Shown here: in pieces, positions 1-8,534 of the stretch
How positions within the stretch are numbered: position 1 is the first letter of the stretch
How the letters are laid out: each line of letters starts with the position of its first letter
Assembly (NCBI GenBank): GCA_035510795.1
Contig: DATKGL010000028.1
Coordinates: 1 to 64,000 of the forward strand
Source of the DNA: DATKGL01 sp035510795
GTDB lineage: Bacteria > Patescibacteriota > Saccharimonadia > Saccharimonadales > UBA4665
Length of the DNA stretch: 64,000 bases
Direction of reading: 5' to 3'
Translations under genes and position numbers: made by a program
Notes under the pieces: generated by a model
The model's input: the letters and a program-made list of their open reading frames with translations, nothing else
What the model was told of the DNA's origin: nothing
Databases searched by the model: none

Positions 1-1
1 T

Positions 2-172
2 TTTTTCAAACAAAATGAACCACTAGATTATGCTGTCCCCTTAATTGGCAATAGCAAAGTTGGAGATTATAGATTTCGGGTTGGAGATTATAGAGTAGTT
101 TTTGATCTTAATAAAAATAAAATTATCATATTAATGATAGAGCATCGCAGAGAAGTCTATCGTAAAAAGTAA
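2..172 (+). CDS. RelE/ParE-family toxin, C-terminal part (5' end outside window)
   Basis: The open frame enters from the left edge and ends at TAA 170-172, giving 56 residues. It contains DYRFRVGDYRVVFDLN followed by IEHRREVY, the usual C-terminal pattern of RelE/ParE mRNA interferases (an R-x-G-x-Y-R strand, then an H-R-x-x-x-Y end). Such toxins cleave mRNA at the ribosome or poison gyrase and are paired with an antitoxin. The partner, if present, would lie outside the window. Family assignment rests on the C-terminal motif only. Confidence 0.6.
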   Translation, partial: FFKQNEPLDYAVPLIGNSKVGDYRFRVGDYRVVFDLNKNKIIILMIEHRREVYRKK

Positions 173-199
173 TAAGTTTTCTAGAATCTTCTGTTTTGC

Positions 200-210
200 T
201 TGGCTGGGGC
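200..210. repeat. 11-bp copy of the tRNA-Gln 3' end
   Basis: TTGGCTGGGGC at 200-210 repeats 307-317, which is the CCA end plus acceptor strand of the minus-strand tRNA-Gln. A TTCGAAC block like a T-loop follows at 223-229 but with a different spacing. The copy sits just downstream of the tRNA in its direction of transcription, the usual place for an att remnant of an integrated element. The repeat is short, so chance or local duplication is possible. Confidence 0.3.
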
Positions 211-236
211 TATGGTCGGATCTTCGAACTATTAGT

Positions 237-265
237 CTTGCTATTGACCCCTCGTCAATGACAAG
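237..265. other. Imperfect hairpin downstream of tRNA-Gln
   Basis: CTTG-ct-ATTGAC, a 5-nt loop, then GTCAAT-ga-CAAG form a 10-bp stem with a small internal bulge. It lies between the toxin fragment and tRNA-Gln. No U-tract follows on either strand, so a role as intrinsic terminator is not supported. It could be a processing signal or the debris of a former RNA gene. Confidence 0.4.
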
Positions 266-307
266 AATAAAGGCTCTGTTAGCTTAAGCTGTACCCTCTT
301 AGTGCTT

Positions 308-382
308 TGGCTGGGGCGGAGGGATTCGAACCCCCGAATCACGGGACCAAAACCCGTTGCCTTACCACTTGGCTACGCCCCA
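308..382 (-). tRNA. tRNA-Gln (UUG)
   Basis: On the minus strand a 7-bp acceptor stem (TGGGGCG/CGCCCCA), a T-loop GGTTCGAATCC and the anticodon stem ACGGG/CCCGT enclose loop TTTTGGT, with anticodon TTG. The CCA end is encoded (308-310). 75 nt including CCA. Confidence 0.95.
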
Positions 383-503
383 ATTAGAACTATGAGTTAG
401 TAATAATCTACTCTAGCCCCCTCAATCTTAACCCACAAATTATATAGTGTATATCATAAATGTGAATATTGATCTTGTGGATCTGTTTGATTTGACGTAA
501 AGT

Positions 504-509
504 TATACT
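504..509 (+). promoter_or_regulatory. -10 box for the alpha/beta-hydrolase gene, leaderless arrangement
   Basis: TATACT lies 5 nt before the ATG at 515. The only purine run, AGGA at 510-513, is one base from the ATG, too close to act as a Shine-Dalgarno. Transcription from this box would start at or beside the ATG. No clear -35 is seen. Confidence 0.45.
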
Positions 510-514
510 AGGAC

Positions 515-1432
515 ATGAAACAGATTCCAAAGCAAGATCCAGCTGATTATATTGTTACTCTTAACATGAACGGCCTGAAAGGACGAATGCTGAATTTGCC
601 GGCAGTAAAGCGTTCTAATAATGAGATACTTTTTGTTTATGGGAATCATTCAGTCATCGAAGAATGGTTCGAATTCCTAATCGGTTTAAGCCAATATGGA
701 AACGTTACGATGCCCGACTTACCGGGTTTTGGGGGTATGCAAAGTATCTTTAGGGTCAACGAAAAACCTACAGTTGATAATTTGGCCGGTTACCTAGCCT
801 CTTTTATTAAACTCAAGTACAAACGGCGGAGAATTACTATTTTTGCGGCCGATTTAGGGTTTGTGGTCGTTACGAGAATGCTTCAGCAGTACCCGGAAAT
901 TGCCAGAAAAATTAAATTACTAGTCGGCATAGATGGTTTTGCGAGGTATGATGATCTTAACTTTTCTCATTTTCAACAATTTATGTTCAAAATTACAGTG
1001 AAAATCATCAGTACGAGGATATTATCGGTCGCATCCAGGCTATTATTGATTAACCAAACAGTGATCAGGCAAACACATAAGCAGTCAAACCGCGGACTTT
1101 TACTAAACCGTTTAACGGCTAATGCTTTTAATAAAAGCCTCGAAAACGACATTCATTTATGGAAAGTTAATGATTTACGTACTCACGCCTTTACCGTCAA
1201 GGCTTTACTGAGCCTTGATAATTGCCAGAGTCAGCTTAAGGTTCCGACGTGGAATATTATTTTTAACCCACGATACTTTATCCGTCATTCGCTCAACCAG
1301 CATCTTCACGTAGCCTACCCGGGCATCATAATAAAAGAATTAAATATCAAGAAAAATAATTACAAGATTAGTGCGGCAATGCTTGAAGCTATTTTATCCC
1401 GAAAACTTAAACGATTACTCAGCCAAAGCTAA
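515..1432 (+). CDS. Alpha/beta-hydrolase fold protein, substrate unknown
   Basis: 305 residues. The N-terminal half shows the fold's landmarks: a strand and oxyanion-loop region at 38-45 (ILFVYGNH), DLPGFG at 68-73, and the nucleophile elbow at 110-116 (FAADLGF). At the position that is Ser in esterases this protein has Asp113, as in haloalkane dehalogenases and epoxide hydrolases, although the rest of the sequence does not point to those families. The C-terminal third is basic and divergent and I cannot place the catalytic His with certainty. Its 3' end overlaps the upstream extension of the next frame, and the next gene has its own -10 box. No signal peptide is evident. The function could be a cytosolic hydrolase or a non-catalytic fold member. 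Confidence 0.6.
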   Translation: MKQIPKQDPADYIVTLNMNGLKGRMLNLPAVKRSNNEILFVYGNHSVIEEWFEFLIGLSQYGNVTMPDLPGFGGMQSIFRVNEKPTVDNLAGYLASFIKLKYKRRRITIFAADLGFVVVTRMLQQYPEIARKIKLLVGIDGFARYDDLNFSHFQQFMFKITVKIISTRILSVASRLLLINQTVIRQTHKQSNRGLLLNRLTANAFNKSLENDIHLWKVNDLRTHAFTVKALLSLDNCQSQLKVPTWNIIFNPRYFIRHSLNQHLHVAYPGIIIKELNIKKNNYKISAAMLEAILSRKLKRLLSQS

Positions 1433-1481
1433 TAGTTACCTAACTCTATCAATCAGCCATTGCACAGAATACCAATCATGC

Positions 1482-1487
1482 GATAAT
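1482..1487 (+). promoter_or_regulatory. -10 box for the AI-2E-family gene, leaderless arrangement
   Basis: GATAAT lies 6 nt before ATG 1494, with no Shine-Dalgarno between. This also argues for ATG 1494 as the true start rather than the upstream in-frame ATG at 1371, which would run through the preceding gene. Confidence 0.4.
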
Positions 1488-1493
1488 AAACGT

Positions 1494-2603
1494 ATGTTCG
1501 ATATGTTTAAAAGAAATAAAGAAAAAGAAGTTTGGGTTAATATTTCTAGCCGCACCATCCTAAGAGTGATTATTATGGTGGCTGCTTCTATCTTGCTTTG
1601 GATCATATTGCGCCGTACCTCTCATGCTTTAATATTAATTTTTACAGCCTTCTTTCTGGCGTTAGCATTAAACGCACCAGTCCACTGGCTGGCTCAGGCA
1701 ATACCCGGTAAAAAACGGGGCAGCAGGGCGTTAGCGACGACGATCTCAACTGTTATTGTGTTTATATTATTGGCTTCATTTTTCGCCAGTATTATTCCGC
1801 CACTAGCAAGACAAACAAATGATTTTATTTCGGCGATCCCGCACATTATTCGTGAGGTTCATGACAAAAACAGTAACTTCGGCAAAGTAATAACCCACTA
1901 TCATTTAACCAGTCAGGTTAATAATCTGGGCGGCGAGTTAAAAAGCCGTCTACATACCATAGCTAGTTCCGCAGTATCAACAATTGGCCATCTAACGACG
2001 AGTGTTTTTAGCGTTGTTGCGATATTGGTTCTAACCTTTATGATGCTTGTCGAGGGCCCTCGTTGGACTCAAAAAATCAACCAAGAACTTATACCTAATC
2101 AGTATCAAGAACATCTATCTCGCCTAGCCAATGAAATGTACAAAGTTATTAAGGGCTACGTCAACGGTCAGGTTGTTCTGGCGGCTCTGGCTGCCCTATT
2201 AATTACCCCGGCCTTATTTATCTTACATATAGGATATCCGCTTGCTTTAGCGGTCTTAATATTTATTTTCGGCTTGATCCCAATGGTCGGTCATACTCTC
2301 GGCGCAATAGTCATCTCAATTGTCGCCCTGTTCCATTCTCCTATCGCAGCGATAATTATTCTTGTCTACTACTTGTTTTATCAACAAGTTGAAAATTATG
2401 TCATTCAACCGAGGATCCAAGCTAACACCACTGACCTTTCGCCGCTACTGGTCTTTATGGCTATTGTGATCGGTATAAGCTTTGATGGCTTATTCGGTGG
2501 TCTTATAGCGATTCCCATAGCCGGTTGCTTAAGAGTATTAATTATCGACTATTTAGAGACTAAACACCTAGTTCATAACGAAACTATAAATAGTACCAAA
2601 TAG
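1494..2603 (+). CDS. AI-2E family (PerM/YdiK-like) membrane transporter
   Basis: About 369 residues from ATG 1494. The protein has two N-terminal hydrophobic helices, a third near residues 85-105, a long soluble linker with the family's IPHIIREV-type segment, then five C-terminal helices with the conserved GLIPMVGHTLG and QQVENYVIQPRI motifs. These mark the PF01594 (AI-2E/PerM/TqsA) family of polytopic membrane proteins. Members export autoinducer-2 or act as Na+/H+ antiporters; many have no known substrate, and nothing here fixes it. The 3' end overlaps cysS by 20 nt tail to tail. An in-frame ATG at 1371 would give 410 aa but overlaps the upstream gene and lacks support. Confidence 0.85.
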   Translation: MFDMFKRNKEKEVWVNISSRTILRVIIMVAASILLWIILRRTSHALILIFTAFFLALALNAPVHWLAQAIPGKKRGSRALATTISTVIVFILLASFFASIIPPLARQTNDFISAIPHIIREVHDKNSNFGKVITHYHLTSQVNNLGGELKSRLHTIASSAVSTIGHLTTSVFSVVAILVLTFMMLVEGPRWTQKINQELIPNQYQEHLSRLANEMYKVIKGYVNGQVVLAALAALLITPALFILHIGYPLALAVLIFIFGLIPMVGHTLGAIVISIVALFHSPIAAIIILVYYLFYQQVENYVIQPRIQANTTDLSPLLVFMAIVIGISFDGLFGGLIAIPIAGCLRVLIIDYLETKHLVHNETINSTK

Positions 2604-3981
2604 GTCTCTTGGCCGTGTCTCTTATGCCGATACCATCTTTGGATAGTTTGTTTCTTAGCTCATCGGCTTGAGCCCAATTTTGTTGACCTCTAGCTACTTC
2701 CCGTTGAGCGATTATGTTTTTTTGGCCGGTGCTTATGTCTGTTCGACTGAGTAGGTCAAGTCCAAATAATTTATCAATAGACTCCAAATATTTTTCAAAC
2801 TGCTCAAGGTCTTTATCCGGGATGAGATCATCGCTGACGATAGCTTCGCGGTGGCTAAGATGAGCGAGTGCCAGCGGTGTGTTAAGATCATCAGCTAGCG
2901 GGGTTATCAGGTCATCTCGGACTGCTTGATCGAAATCAATATGACTTTCGCTAGATTCAATTGTTTGCCAGCGTAGAACTGCTAAATTATATAAAGATTT
3001 GAGTCTGGCATCGGCTGCTCTTAAACTATCCCAGCTAAATTTAGATTGATTTCTATAATGAGATTCTAGAACATGTAAGCGAAAAGCCCGTAGGCTGAAA
3101 CCTTTATTTTTGATATCTTCAAGCGTCAATCCGTTGGCTAAACTTTTTGATATCTTTTGGTCATCGATAGTTATGTGATTAGTGTGCATCCAAACTTTCG
3201 CTAACGGCTTCCCTGTTATGACTTCAGACTGCGCAATCTCGTTGGTGTGGTGAGTCGGGATGTGGTCGATGCCGCCGCAGTGAATATCGACAGTTTCGCC
3301 CAAGTATTTTAATGCCATAGCTGAACATTCTATGTGCCACCCCGGAAACCCCATACCCCAAGGACTGTCCCATTCCATATCACGCTGTTTATCTTTGGGT
3401 GAAAATTTCCAAAGAGCAAAATCTCTTGAACTGCGTTTTTCGGTGTTGCTTTCAATCCTGGAAGATGACTGATCATCACTATCGAGACGGGCGAAGTCAC
3501 GGTAACGAGGAAACTTGGAAGTATCGTAATATACGCCATCACTAATTATGTAGGTATAGCCAGCATTCTCGAGTTTTTTGATTAAGACTATCTGATCATC
3601 AATGTGGTCTGTCGCCCTTGGTATTTGGTTGGGCTGGACTATGTCGAGACACTTTAGGCCGCTAATAAAATAGTCTGTATAGAAATTTGCTATTTCCCAT
3701 GCATTTTTCCCTTCGCGCTCTGCCCCTTTTTCTAATTTATCCTGTCCTTCGTCAGCATCGCTAACCAGGTGACCAACGTCAGTAATATTAAGGACCCACA
3801 GCGGAGAATAATTACGCATCTGAAGCACACGAATTAATAAATCATATCTGATGAAAGTAAACCAATTACCGATATGCGGATAGTCATATACTGTCGGTCC
3901 GCAGGTATAGACCTTAACGGCTGTTCTATCTTCTGGCCCAATTTCTTCGATTTTTCTTGTAAGGGTGTTATAGAGTTTCAT
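2584..3981 (-). CDS. cysS: Cysteinyl-tRNA synthetase
   Basis: 465 residues, normal length. Class I synthetase that charges tRNA-Cys. It has the HIGH-box variant HIGN at 36-39 and the KMSKS loop KISKS at 276-280. The zinc ligands that select cysteine are all present: Cys27, Cys219, His244 and Glu248, in the contexts YTCGPTVYD, WHIECS and HHTNEIAQSE. This matters because several other zinc sites in this window are lost. The start ATG lies 14 nt inside the DHH gene, so the two are translationally coupled. It is last in the recR-DHH-cysS run. Confidence 0.97.
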   Translation of the reverse strand: MKLYNTLTRKIEEIGPEDRTAVKVYTCGPTVYDYPHIGNWFTFIRYDLLIRVLQMRNYSPLWVLNITDVGHLVSDADEGQDKLEKGAEREGKNAWEIANFYTDYFISGLKCLDIVQPNQIPRATDHIDDQIVLIKKLENAGYTYIISDGVYYDTSKFPRYRDFARLDSDDQSSSRIESNTEKRSSRDFALWKFSPKDKQRDMEWDSPWGMGFPGWHIECSAMALKYLGETVDIHCGGIDHIPTHHTNEIAQSEVITGKPLAKVWMHTNHITIDDQKISKSLANGLTLEDIKNKGFSLRAFRLHVLESHYRNQSKFSWDSLRAADARLKSLYNLAVLRWQTIESSESHIDFDQAVRDDLITPLADDLNTPLALAHLSHREAIVSDDLIPDKDLEQFEKYLESIDKLFGLDLLSRTDISTGQKNIIAQREVARGQQNWAQADELRNKLSKDGIGIRDTAKRPIWYYL

Positions 3982-4996
3982 GATCGTCGGTTGATATATT
4001 GTCCAAAAGCATTGTAGCCTTTTCTATGCATTCTTGTTTAATTTGATCGACTGACCGACCGTCAGTAACCTTAAAGCCGCTGGCGTACTCATGGCCACCG
4101 CCGCCAAATAGTTGAGCCAACTGATTGGCGATACCTTTTCCATAGTTACACTTAATTTTGCCTGTGACGCGCTTAGCCGGATAATCTTTTAGGGCAATGG
4201 CGATGTCGGTATTTATAGTCAACCTCATATCATCGAGAACCAGCATTGACGGGTTGTAGTCATGGCTGTAGGTCTCTATTTCCGGCCAGGGGATGGTTAC
4301 GATTGCTATACGATCATCGGCGTAGTATTCAACACGCTGCAACAGCTGACCTTTATAATGGACTACCTCAGGTTTTTTACGCAGCGAATCTCGTCGTTTG
4401 CTTTCTAGGTCGGCAATTTTAACTCCGCCGGCCACCAGCTTAGAGATTATCTCAATACTCCGGGAGCTGGTCGATTCGGTAGTTAATCCCAGGCTATCAG
4501 ACATAATTGCACTGACTATCATGTTTTTTGCCGTTAAATTCACGGGCCAGTTCAATTGTTGGGCAATTTCGTAAATCGCCTCGCCCGTAGCACAAACCGG
4601 ATAATTACAAACAATTGTGGCGAAATTAATCGTCGACTCGACCGGGTGATGATCGATTACGATAACCGGCTTATGCTTAACCCAATCGATAGCATCGGAT
4701 TTATTCAAAAATTCCAATAAGTTAGATGCTCCGGTATCAACGATAATCGAAAGTTCAAAATTTTTGGGAAAATCAATTTGTACCCGATCCCAACCACTGA
4801 TGTATCTCAAATAGGACGGGATATTAACAGCGCAGTACATTTCAACAGTCTTACCCATATCAGACAATATCTGTTCGAGTGCTAGGGCGCTACCCAAGCT
4901 GTCAGTATCGGGGTTGTCGGCTTGGATTATCACAATATTATCGGCGGCACCGATTAATTCATTAATTCTCTGGGCCTCGGGGTAGGTTTGGTTCAT
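3968..4996 (-). CDS. DHH-family phosphoesterase, NrnA-like (oligoribonuclease / pAp phosphatase)
   Basis: 342 residues. Motif I reads QADNPDTDSLGS (25-36) and motif III IDHH (114-117); the C-terminal DHHA1 domain has the FGGGGHEYASG signature near residues 297-307. These define the NrnA/RecJ-like DHH-DHHA1 family, which degrades nanoRNA and 3'-phosphoadenosine 5'-phosphate in a Mn-dependent way. The His that normally opens motif I (H-x-N-P-D) is Ala26 here, so metal binding may be altered. The start codon overlaps the recR stop (ATGA), and a GAAGGAAG run just upstream serves as Shine-Dalgarno. Confidence 0.85.
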   Translation of the reverse strand: MNQTYPEAQRINELIGAADNIVIIQADNPDTDSLGSALALEQILSDMGKTVEMYCAVNIPSYLRYISGWDRVQIDFPKNFELSIIVDTGASNLLEFLNKSDAIDWVKHKPVIVIDHHPVESTINFATIVCNYPVCATGEAIYEIAQQLNWPVNLTAKNMIVSAIMSDSLGLTTESTSSRSIEIISKLVAGGVKIADLESKRRDSLRKKPEVVHYKGQLLQRVEYYADDRIAIVTIPWPEIETYSHDYNPSMLVLDDMRLTINTDIAIALKDYPAKRVTGKIKCNYGKGIANQLAQLFGGGGHEYASGFKVTDGRSVDQIKQECIEKATMLLDNISTDDHETL

Positions 4997-5598
4997 AGCA
5001 ACGTTCTTCCTTCTAGGGCTCGGCCGAGTGTTATTTGATCGGCATACTCTAGGTCGACGCCGATTGGCAGCCCTCTTGCTAGCCGCGTAACCTTAACCGG
5101 TATCTTTTCTAACTCCTGATTAATATACAGCGCAGTCGTTTCACCCTCGACGCTGGCGTTAGTTGCTAAGATAACTTCCTTGACCTTGTCTGCTTTGACC
5201 CGTTTGATTAGTTCATTAATATGCAGCTGATCAGGTCCGATGCCATCAATTGGTGACACCAGGCCGCCAAGTACGTGATAAGTACCTTCGAATTGACCAG
5301 TCTTCTCGATGGCGACTATGTCAAACGGTTCAGCAACAACAGCAACTGTCTGTTTGTCTCGTCGAGGATCAGTATAGAGGTCAGATAATTGTTTATCGGC
5401 TGATATTAAGGCATATGTCTTCTTGCAGTAGCCGATATTATCGTGTAGCTTATCCAGGGAAAGCGCCAGGTGTAGAGCCTGGGTTTTATCGTGCCTGACT
5501 AGATAATAGGCCAGCCTTTCGGCGGTACGTGGTCCGATTCCCGGCAGGCGGCCCAGATCTTCAATTAAATCATTTAATGCTGGCGGTAGCACCTGCAT
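4993..5598 (-). CDS. recR: Recombination mediator RecR with a degenerate zinc finger
   Basis: 201 residues, full length. It has an N-terminal helix-hairpin-helix (LGRLPGIGPRTAERLA, 15-30), a Toprim domain starting at VAVVAEPFD, and the C-terminal Walker-B-like GLPIGVDLEYAD. RecR with RecF/RecO loads RecA at gaps. The C4 zinc finger that normally sits at about residues 57-72 keeps only Cys58; the other three cysteines are absent, though the following DPRR is kept. It is coupled downstream to the DHH gene and follows ybaB by 16 nt, matching the common ybaB-recR pair. Confidence 0.93.
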   Translation of the reverse strand: MQVLPPALNDLIEDLGRLPGIGPRTAERLAYYLVRHDKTQALHLALSLDKLHDNIGYCKKTYALISADKQLSDLYTDPRRDKQTVAVVAEPFDIVAIEKTGQFEGTYHVLGGLVSPIDGIGPDQLHINELIKRVKADKVKEVILATNASVEGETTALYINQELEKIPVKVTRLARGLPIGVDLEYADQITLGRALEGRTLL

Positions 5599-5614
5599 TT
5601 TAACTCCTTGTTAG

Positions 5615-5908
5615 TTATAGGCCGAGGCTCCCGAGCGATCCCATCATTGGCTGCATTTTTTCGGCTGCTAGTTTCTGGCTTTGCTGAATCGCATCCTTAA
5701 CGGCATCCTCAAGCCAGCGTTCGAGCTGAGAAATGTCGTCAAGGTCTATCATCTCTGCATTTAAATTGATTTTTTTAATTTTCTGCTCGCCATTAATTTC
5801 TACAGAAACTGCTCCGTCGCCTTTTTCGACGGTTATAGTCTCCTTCTCTAAGTCCTTCTGTATTTTTTTAACCTTCATCAGCATCTTTGCCTGGTCTATA
5901 CGGCTCAT
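5615..5908 (-). CDS. YbaB/EbfC nucleoid-associated protein
   Basis: 97 residues with the family pattern: an N-terminal coiled coil (KMLMKVKKIQKDLEKE), a central VSVEINGEQKIKKINLN sheet and a C-terminal amphipathic helix. YbaB proteins are dimeric DNA-binding proteins and usually sit next to dnaX and recR, as here. AAGGAG lies 6 nt before the ATG, and TACAAT further upstream at about 5935-5940 is a possible -10. Confidence 0.9.
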   Translation of the reverse strand: MSRIDQAKMLMKVKKIQKDLEKETITVEKGDGAVSVEINGEQKIKKINLNAEMIDLDDISQLERWLEDAVKDAIQQSQKLAAEKMQPMMGSLGSLGL

Positions 5909-5938
5909 TCTAACTCCTTATCTACTACTATTATTGTA

Positions 5939-7123
5939 TCAAATCTCAGGTAATTTTTGCGTGTATACCGCTTTGGTGTCTGCATTATTCTGCCAAGCGA
6001 CAAAGTATTCTCTAGTATGATAGTTACAACTAAACAGAATTGCGACAGTTAGAATTAGCGCTCCCGCGGCTTTGGCGAAAGGATTGACCGGAAATACGCT
6101 GCGCCATAATTCCCAGACGTAGACAAAGCCAGTAGCGATTAAAACGTACAGAAACGGCAATATGACCGTCAACTCCGCAGGGCCATTGAGAGCTACAAGC
6201 CAACAGCCCAACAATAAACCTATCAGAAGAATTCTGGTTCGGTCTAATTTGCGGTTTTGCCAAAAAGCTAACACTCCCAAGAGCAGCATGACTGCTTCAA
6301 ATACATTTAGAATAGGCAGGCGGCCCAGCCAATGTACGGGGCTAAAAGGTCCTCGCCAGAAAATCTCGCCAGGTATGCGAATTAAATTGAACAGGACTCC
6401 CCTATACCAGTGGAGATCGTAGGGAATAGCAAAAAACTGCCTGACAGTAGACGGATGTTGAACGAATGACCATATAAGAGGCGACAAGATGATCAATATA
6501 AGTACTACGGTTAAGATTAATAACCTGACGCTACAGCGCTTAAGCGCTCTTAGCAGTGTCTTCCTTTCACTAATAATCCCGGCTAAAATAAACCATATCA
6601 AGCCGGGTATATAGAAAACAAGGCCAACCGCCAGACCGCTTATGGCAATTGCGAGACTACGATTATGGGCGCGCTTTATCCATATTCCACACGCCACAGG
6701 CGCCAAGAATCCCAATAACATAATATTAGGGCTATTAAAGCGAGCAGCCTGCAAGAACCAACTGCTAGATGCGAAAACTACACTGCCGCTAGCGGCATAG
6801 ATTATTCCTAACCAGGATTTCAAGATGTAAAACAGCAGCAGGATAATGATGATCGCATAAATGGCACTGGTGGCTCTGATAAAAACCAAGGAATAGTGTA
6901 ATCTTAATATCAAATTCTCGACAAGATTATAGGGAGCATTTAACGGATAGTGAAATATGGATTTTATAAAGTGGCTGCCTATGTATGTTGATAGCTCTTG
7001 GCTGCTCAGTAGTGCCGGCCGATTAAGCCGGAAAAAAACTAGTCCGTAAGCTATAGCGCAGACGGCCGCCAAGATGGCTGACTTTTGCCAATTCTTTACC
7101 AATATAATCTTGAACTTTTGCAT
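5939..7123 (-). CDS. Polytopic membrane protein, possible GT-C/GT39-like glycosyltransferase
   Basis: 394 residues with about ten hydrophobic helices spread over the length. The layout (a first helix, a long non-cytoplasmic loop, then repeated helices) resembles the GT-C fold of ArnT/PMT-type lipid-linked sugar transferases, and the early segment LLSSQELSTYIGSHF could hold a loop acid. I see no diagnostic DD/DE motif clear enough to name the enzyme. It sits between ybaB and dnaB on the same strand with its own possible -10 (TATACT 14 nt before the ATG), so it is probably not functionally tied to replication. Confidence 0.5.
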   Translation of the reverse strand: MQKFKIILVKNWQKSAILAAVCAIAYGLVFFRLNRPALLSSQELSTYIGSHFIKSIFHYPLNAPYNLVENLILRLHYSLVFIRATSAIYAIIIILLLFYILKSWLGIIYAASGSVVFASSSWFLQAARFNSPNIMLLGFLAPVACGIWIKRAHNRSLAIAISGLAVGLVFYIPGLIWFILAGIISERKTLLRALKRCSVRLLILTVVLILIILSPLIWSFVQHPSTVRQFFAIPYDLHWYRGVLFNLIRIPGEIFWRGPFSPVHWLGRLPILNVFEAVMLLLGVLAFWQNRKLDRTRILLIGLLLGCWLVALNGPAELTVILPFLYVLIATGFVYVWELWRSVFPVNPFAKAAGALILTVAILFSCNYHTREYFVAWQNNADTKAVYTQKLPEI

Positions 7124-7172
7124 AAGAATTTAGATTCAGTATAACACCGATATTAGCCTCGGATGGCGACTA

Positions 7173-8531
7173 TTAATCAAACGTTGCTTCGCCCTGCCGA
7201 GACTCAAGCGAACGAAACCGCTGTTTTTCTCGATCAAAGTAGAGCTCAATCGCCCCAGTCGGACCATTTCTGTGCTTTTTGACGATGATGTCTGTGATGT
7301 TTTTGCGGTCTGTATCAGGATTATAAAAATCTTCGCGGTAAATAAAAGCCACAACGTCGGCATCCTGTTCGATTGAGCCGGACTCTCTTAAGTCTGCCAG
7401 TTGTGGAATCTGCGGGTTTCGGCTTTCAACTGAACGGCTCAGCTGTGATAACGCTAGAACTGGGACATTCAACTCTCTAGCAACACCCTTCAAACCTCTC
7501 GATATTTCTGATACTTCCTGGACTCTGTTGACATCAGAACCAAACTTGTGACCGCCGCTCATTAATTGCAAGTAGTCGACGATAATTAGTCCCAGTTGAC
7601 GTTTATGGCCTTCTCGCCTGGCTTTTGTCCGAAGCTCGCTGACCGAGATACTAGGCGTATCGTCAATGAACATTTGAGCTTCGCTTAAAGCTCCCATTGC
7701 CTGACCTATTTTTTCGAAGTCACTATCATTTAAATTGCCCGTCCTCAGCGACCACGCGTCGACGCCCGACTCGATCGCCAATAGACGATCAACCAGCTGC
7801 TCTTTACTCATTTCTAAGCTGAATATCAATACCGGTTGTTTAGCTTCAGTTGTAATTTTATGGGCGATATTTAACGCTAGGGCCGTTTTGCCCAAGCTTG
7901 GTCGTGCCGCTAAAACGATTAAGTCAGATCGTTGCAAGCCCGCCAGCATCTTATCCAGATCGACAAAACCGGTCGGTATACCCCGCATCTGATTTTTATC
8001 TTTATGCAGTTCGTCTAACCGGTCGAAGCTTTCTGTTAAAATCGACTCTAAGCTAACTATTCCGTGTTTTATATTGTGTTGGCTGACTTCAAATAATTTA
8101 GTTTCCGCCTCTTCTACCAACTCCTGCAAATCCTTAGCCTCGTCAAATCCCAAATCAGACATATCATGCGACGCCTTGATTAAACGACGACGCAAGGCTT
8201 TTTGGGCGACAATTTCTGCATATTGCTCGACGTGTGAGGCGGTTGGAACAAAATTAGTTAATTCAGTCAAATAACTCGGCCCGCCGATCATCTCCAGGAG
8301 ACCTGAATTTTTTAATTGATCCGACAAAGTCAGAACATCAATTGCCCTATGGCTTTCATAGAGAACAAGTGCGGCTTCATATATTCGTTTATTTTTGGCG
8401 TCGAAGAAGTCTTCGGGGTTGATAATGTCGGCAATCTTAACAATTGCGTCGCTATCAATCAGAATAGCTCCGAGCAGGGAGGCTTCGGCTTCGGCATTCT
8501 GCGGTTGTTGCTGGGTGGTTGTGCTAGCCAT
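7173..8531 (-). CDS. dnaB: Replicative DNA helicase DnaB
   Basis: 452 residues, normal size, no intein. An N-terminal helical primase-interacting domain (1-150) is followed by the RecA-like domain with Walker A AARPSLGKTALALN, Walker B LIIVDYLQLM and the SQLSRSVE / ADLRESGSIEQDAD motifs. It unwinds DNA at the fork as a hexamer. The start lies 3 nt after the dnaX stop with no clear Shine-Dalgarno, so it is likely translated by coupling with dnaX. Having helicase and clamp-loader genes as a pair is a compact replication unit. Confidence 0.97.
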   Translation of the reverse strand: MASTTTQQQPQNAEAEASLLGAILIDSDAIVKIADIINPEDFFDAKNKRIYEAALVLYESHRAIDVLTLSDQLKNSGLLEMIGGPSYLTELTNFVPTASHVEQYAEIVAQKALRRRLIKASHDMSDLGFDEAKDLQELVEEAETKLFEVSQHNIKHGIVSLESILTESFDRLDELHKDKNQMRGIPTGFVDLDKMLAGLQRSDLIVLAARPSLGKTALALNIAHKITTEAKQPVLIFSLEMSKEQLVDRLLAIESGVDAWSLRTGNLNDSDFEKIGQAMGALSEAQMFIDDTPSISVSELRTKARREGHKRQLGLIIVDYLQLMSGGHKFGSDVNRVQEVSEISRGLKGVARELNVPVLALSQLSRSVESRNPQIPQLADLRESGSIEQDADVVAFIYREDFYNPDTDRKNITDIIVKKHRNGPTGAIELYFDREKQRFRSLESRQGEATFD

Positions 8532-8534
8532 TTG

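Noticed and set aside
200..308. Possible tmRNA or second tRNA downstream of tRNA-Gln
   Set aside because: A CCCCAGCCA end and TTCGAA loop are visible on the minus strand, but no matching 5' acceptor strand, no stable T-stem and no tag-peptide frame could be found.
1371..1493. Extended N-terminus of the AI-2E-family protein
   Set aside because: In frame but overlaps the previous gene and is not membrane-like; a -10 box directly before ATG 1494 supports the shorter form.
7173..8531. Intein in dnaB (common intein host), or in dnaX or rpoB
   Set aside because: All three have normal length and uninterrupted motifs, with no splicing-domain signatures.
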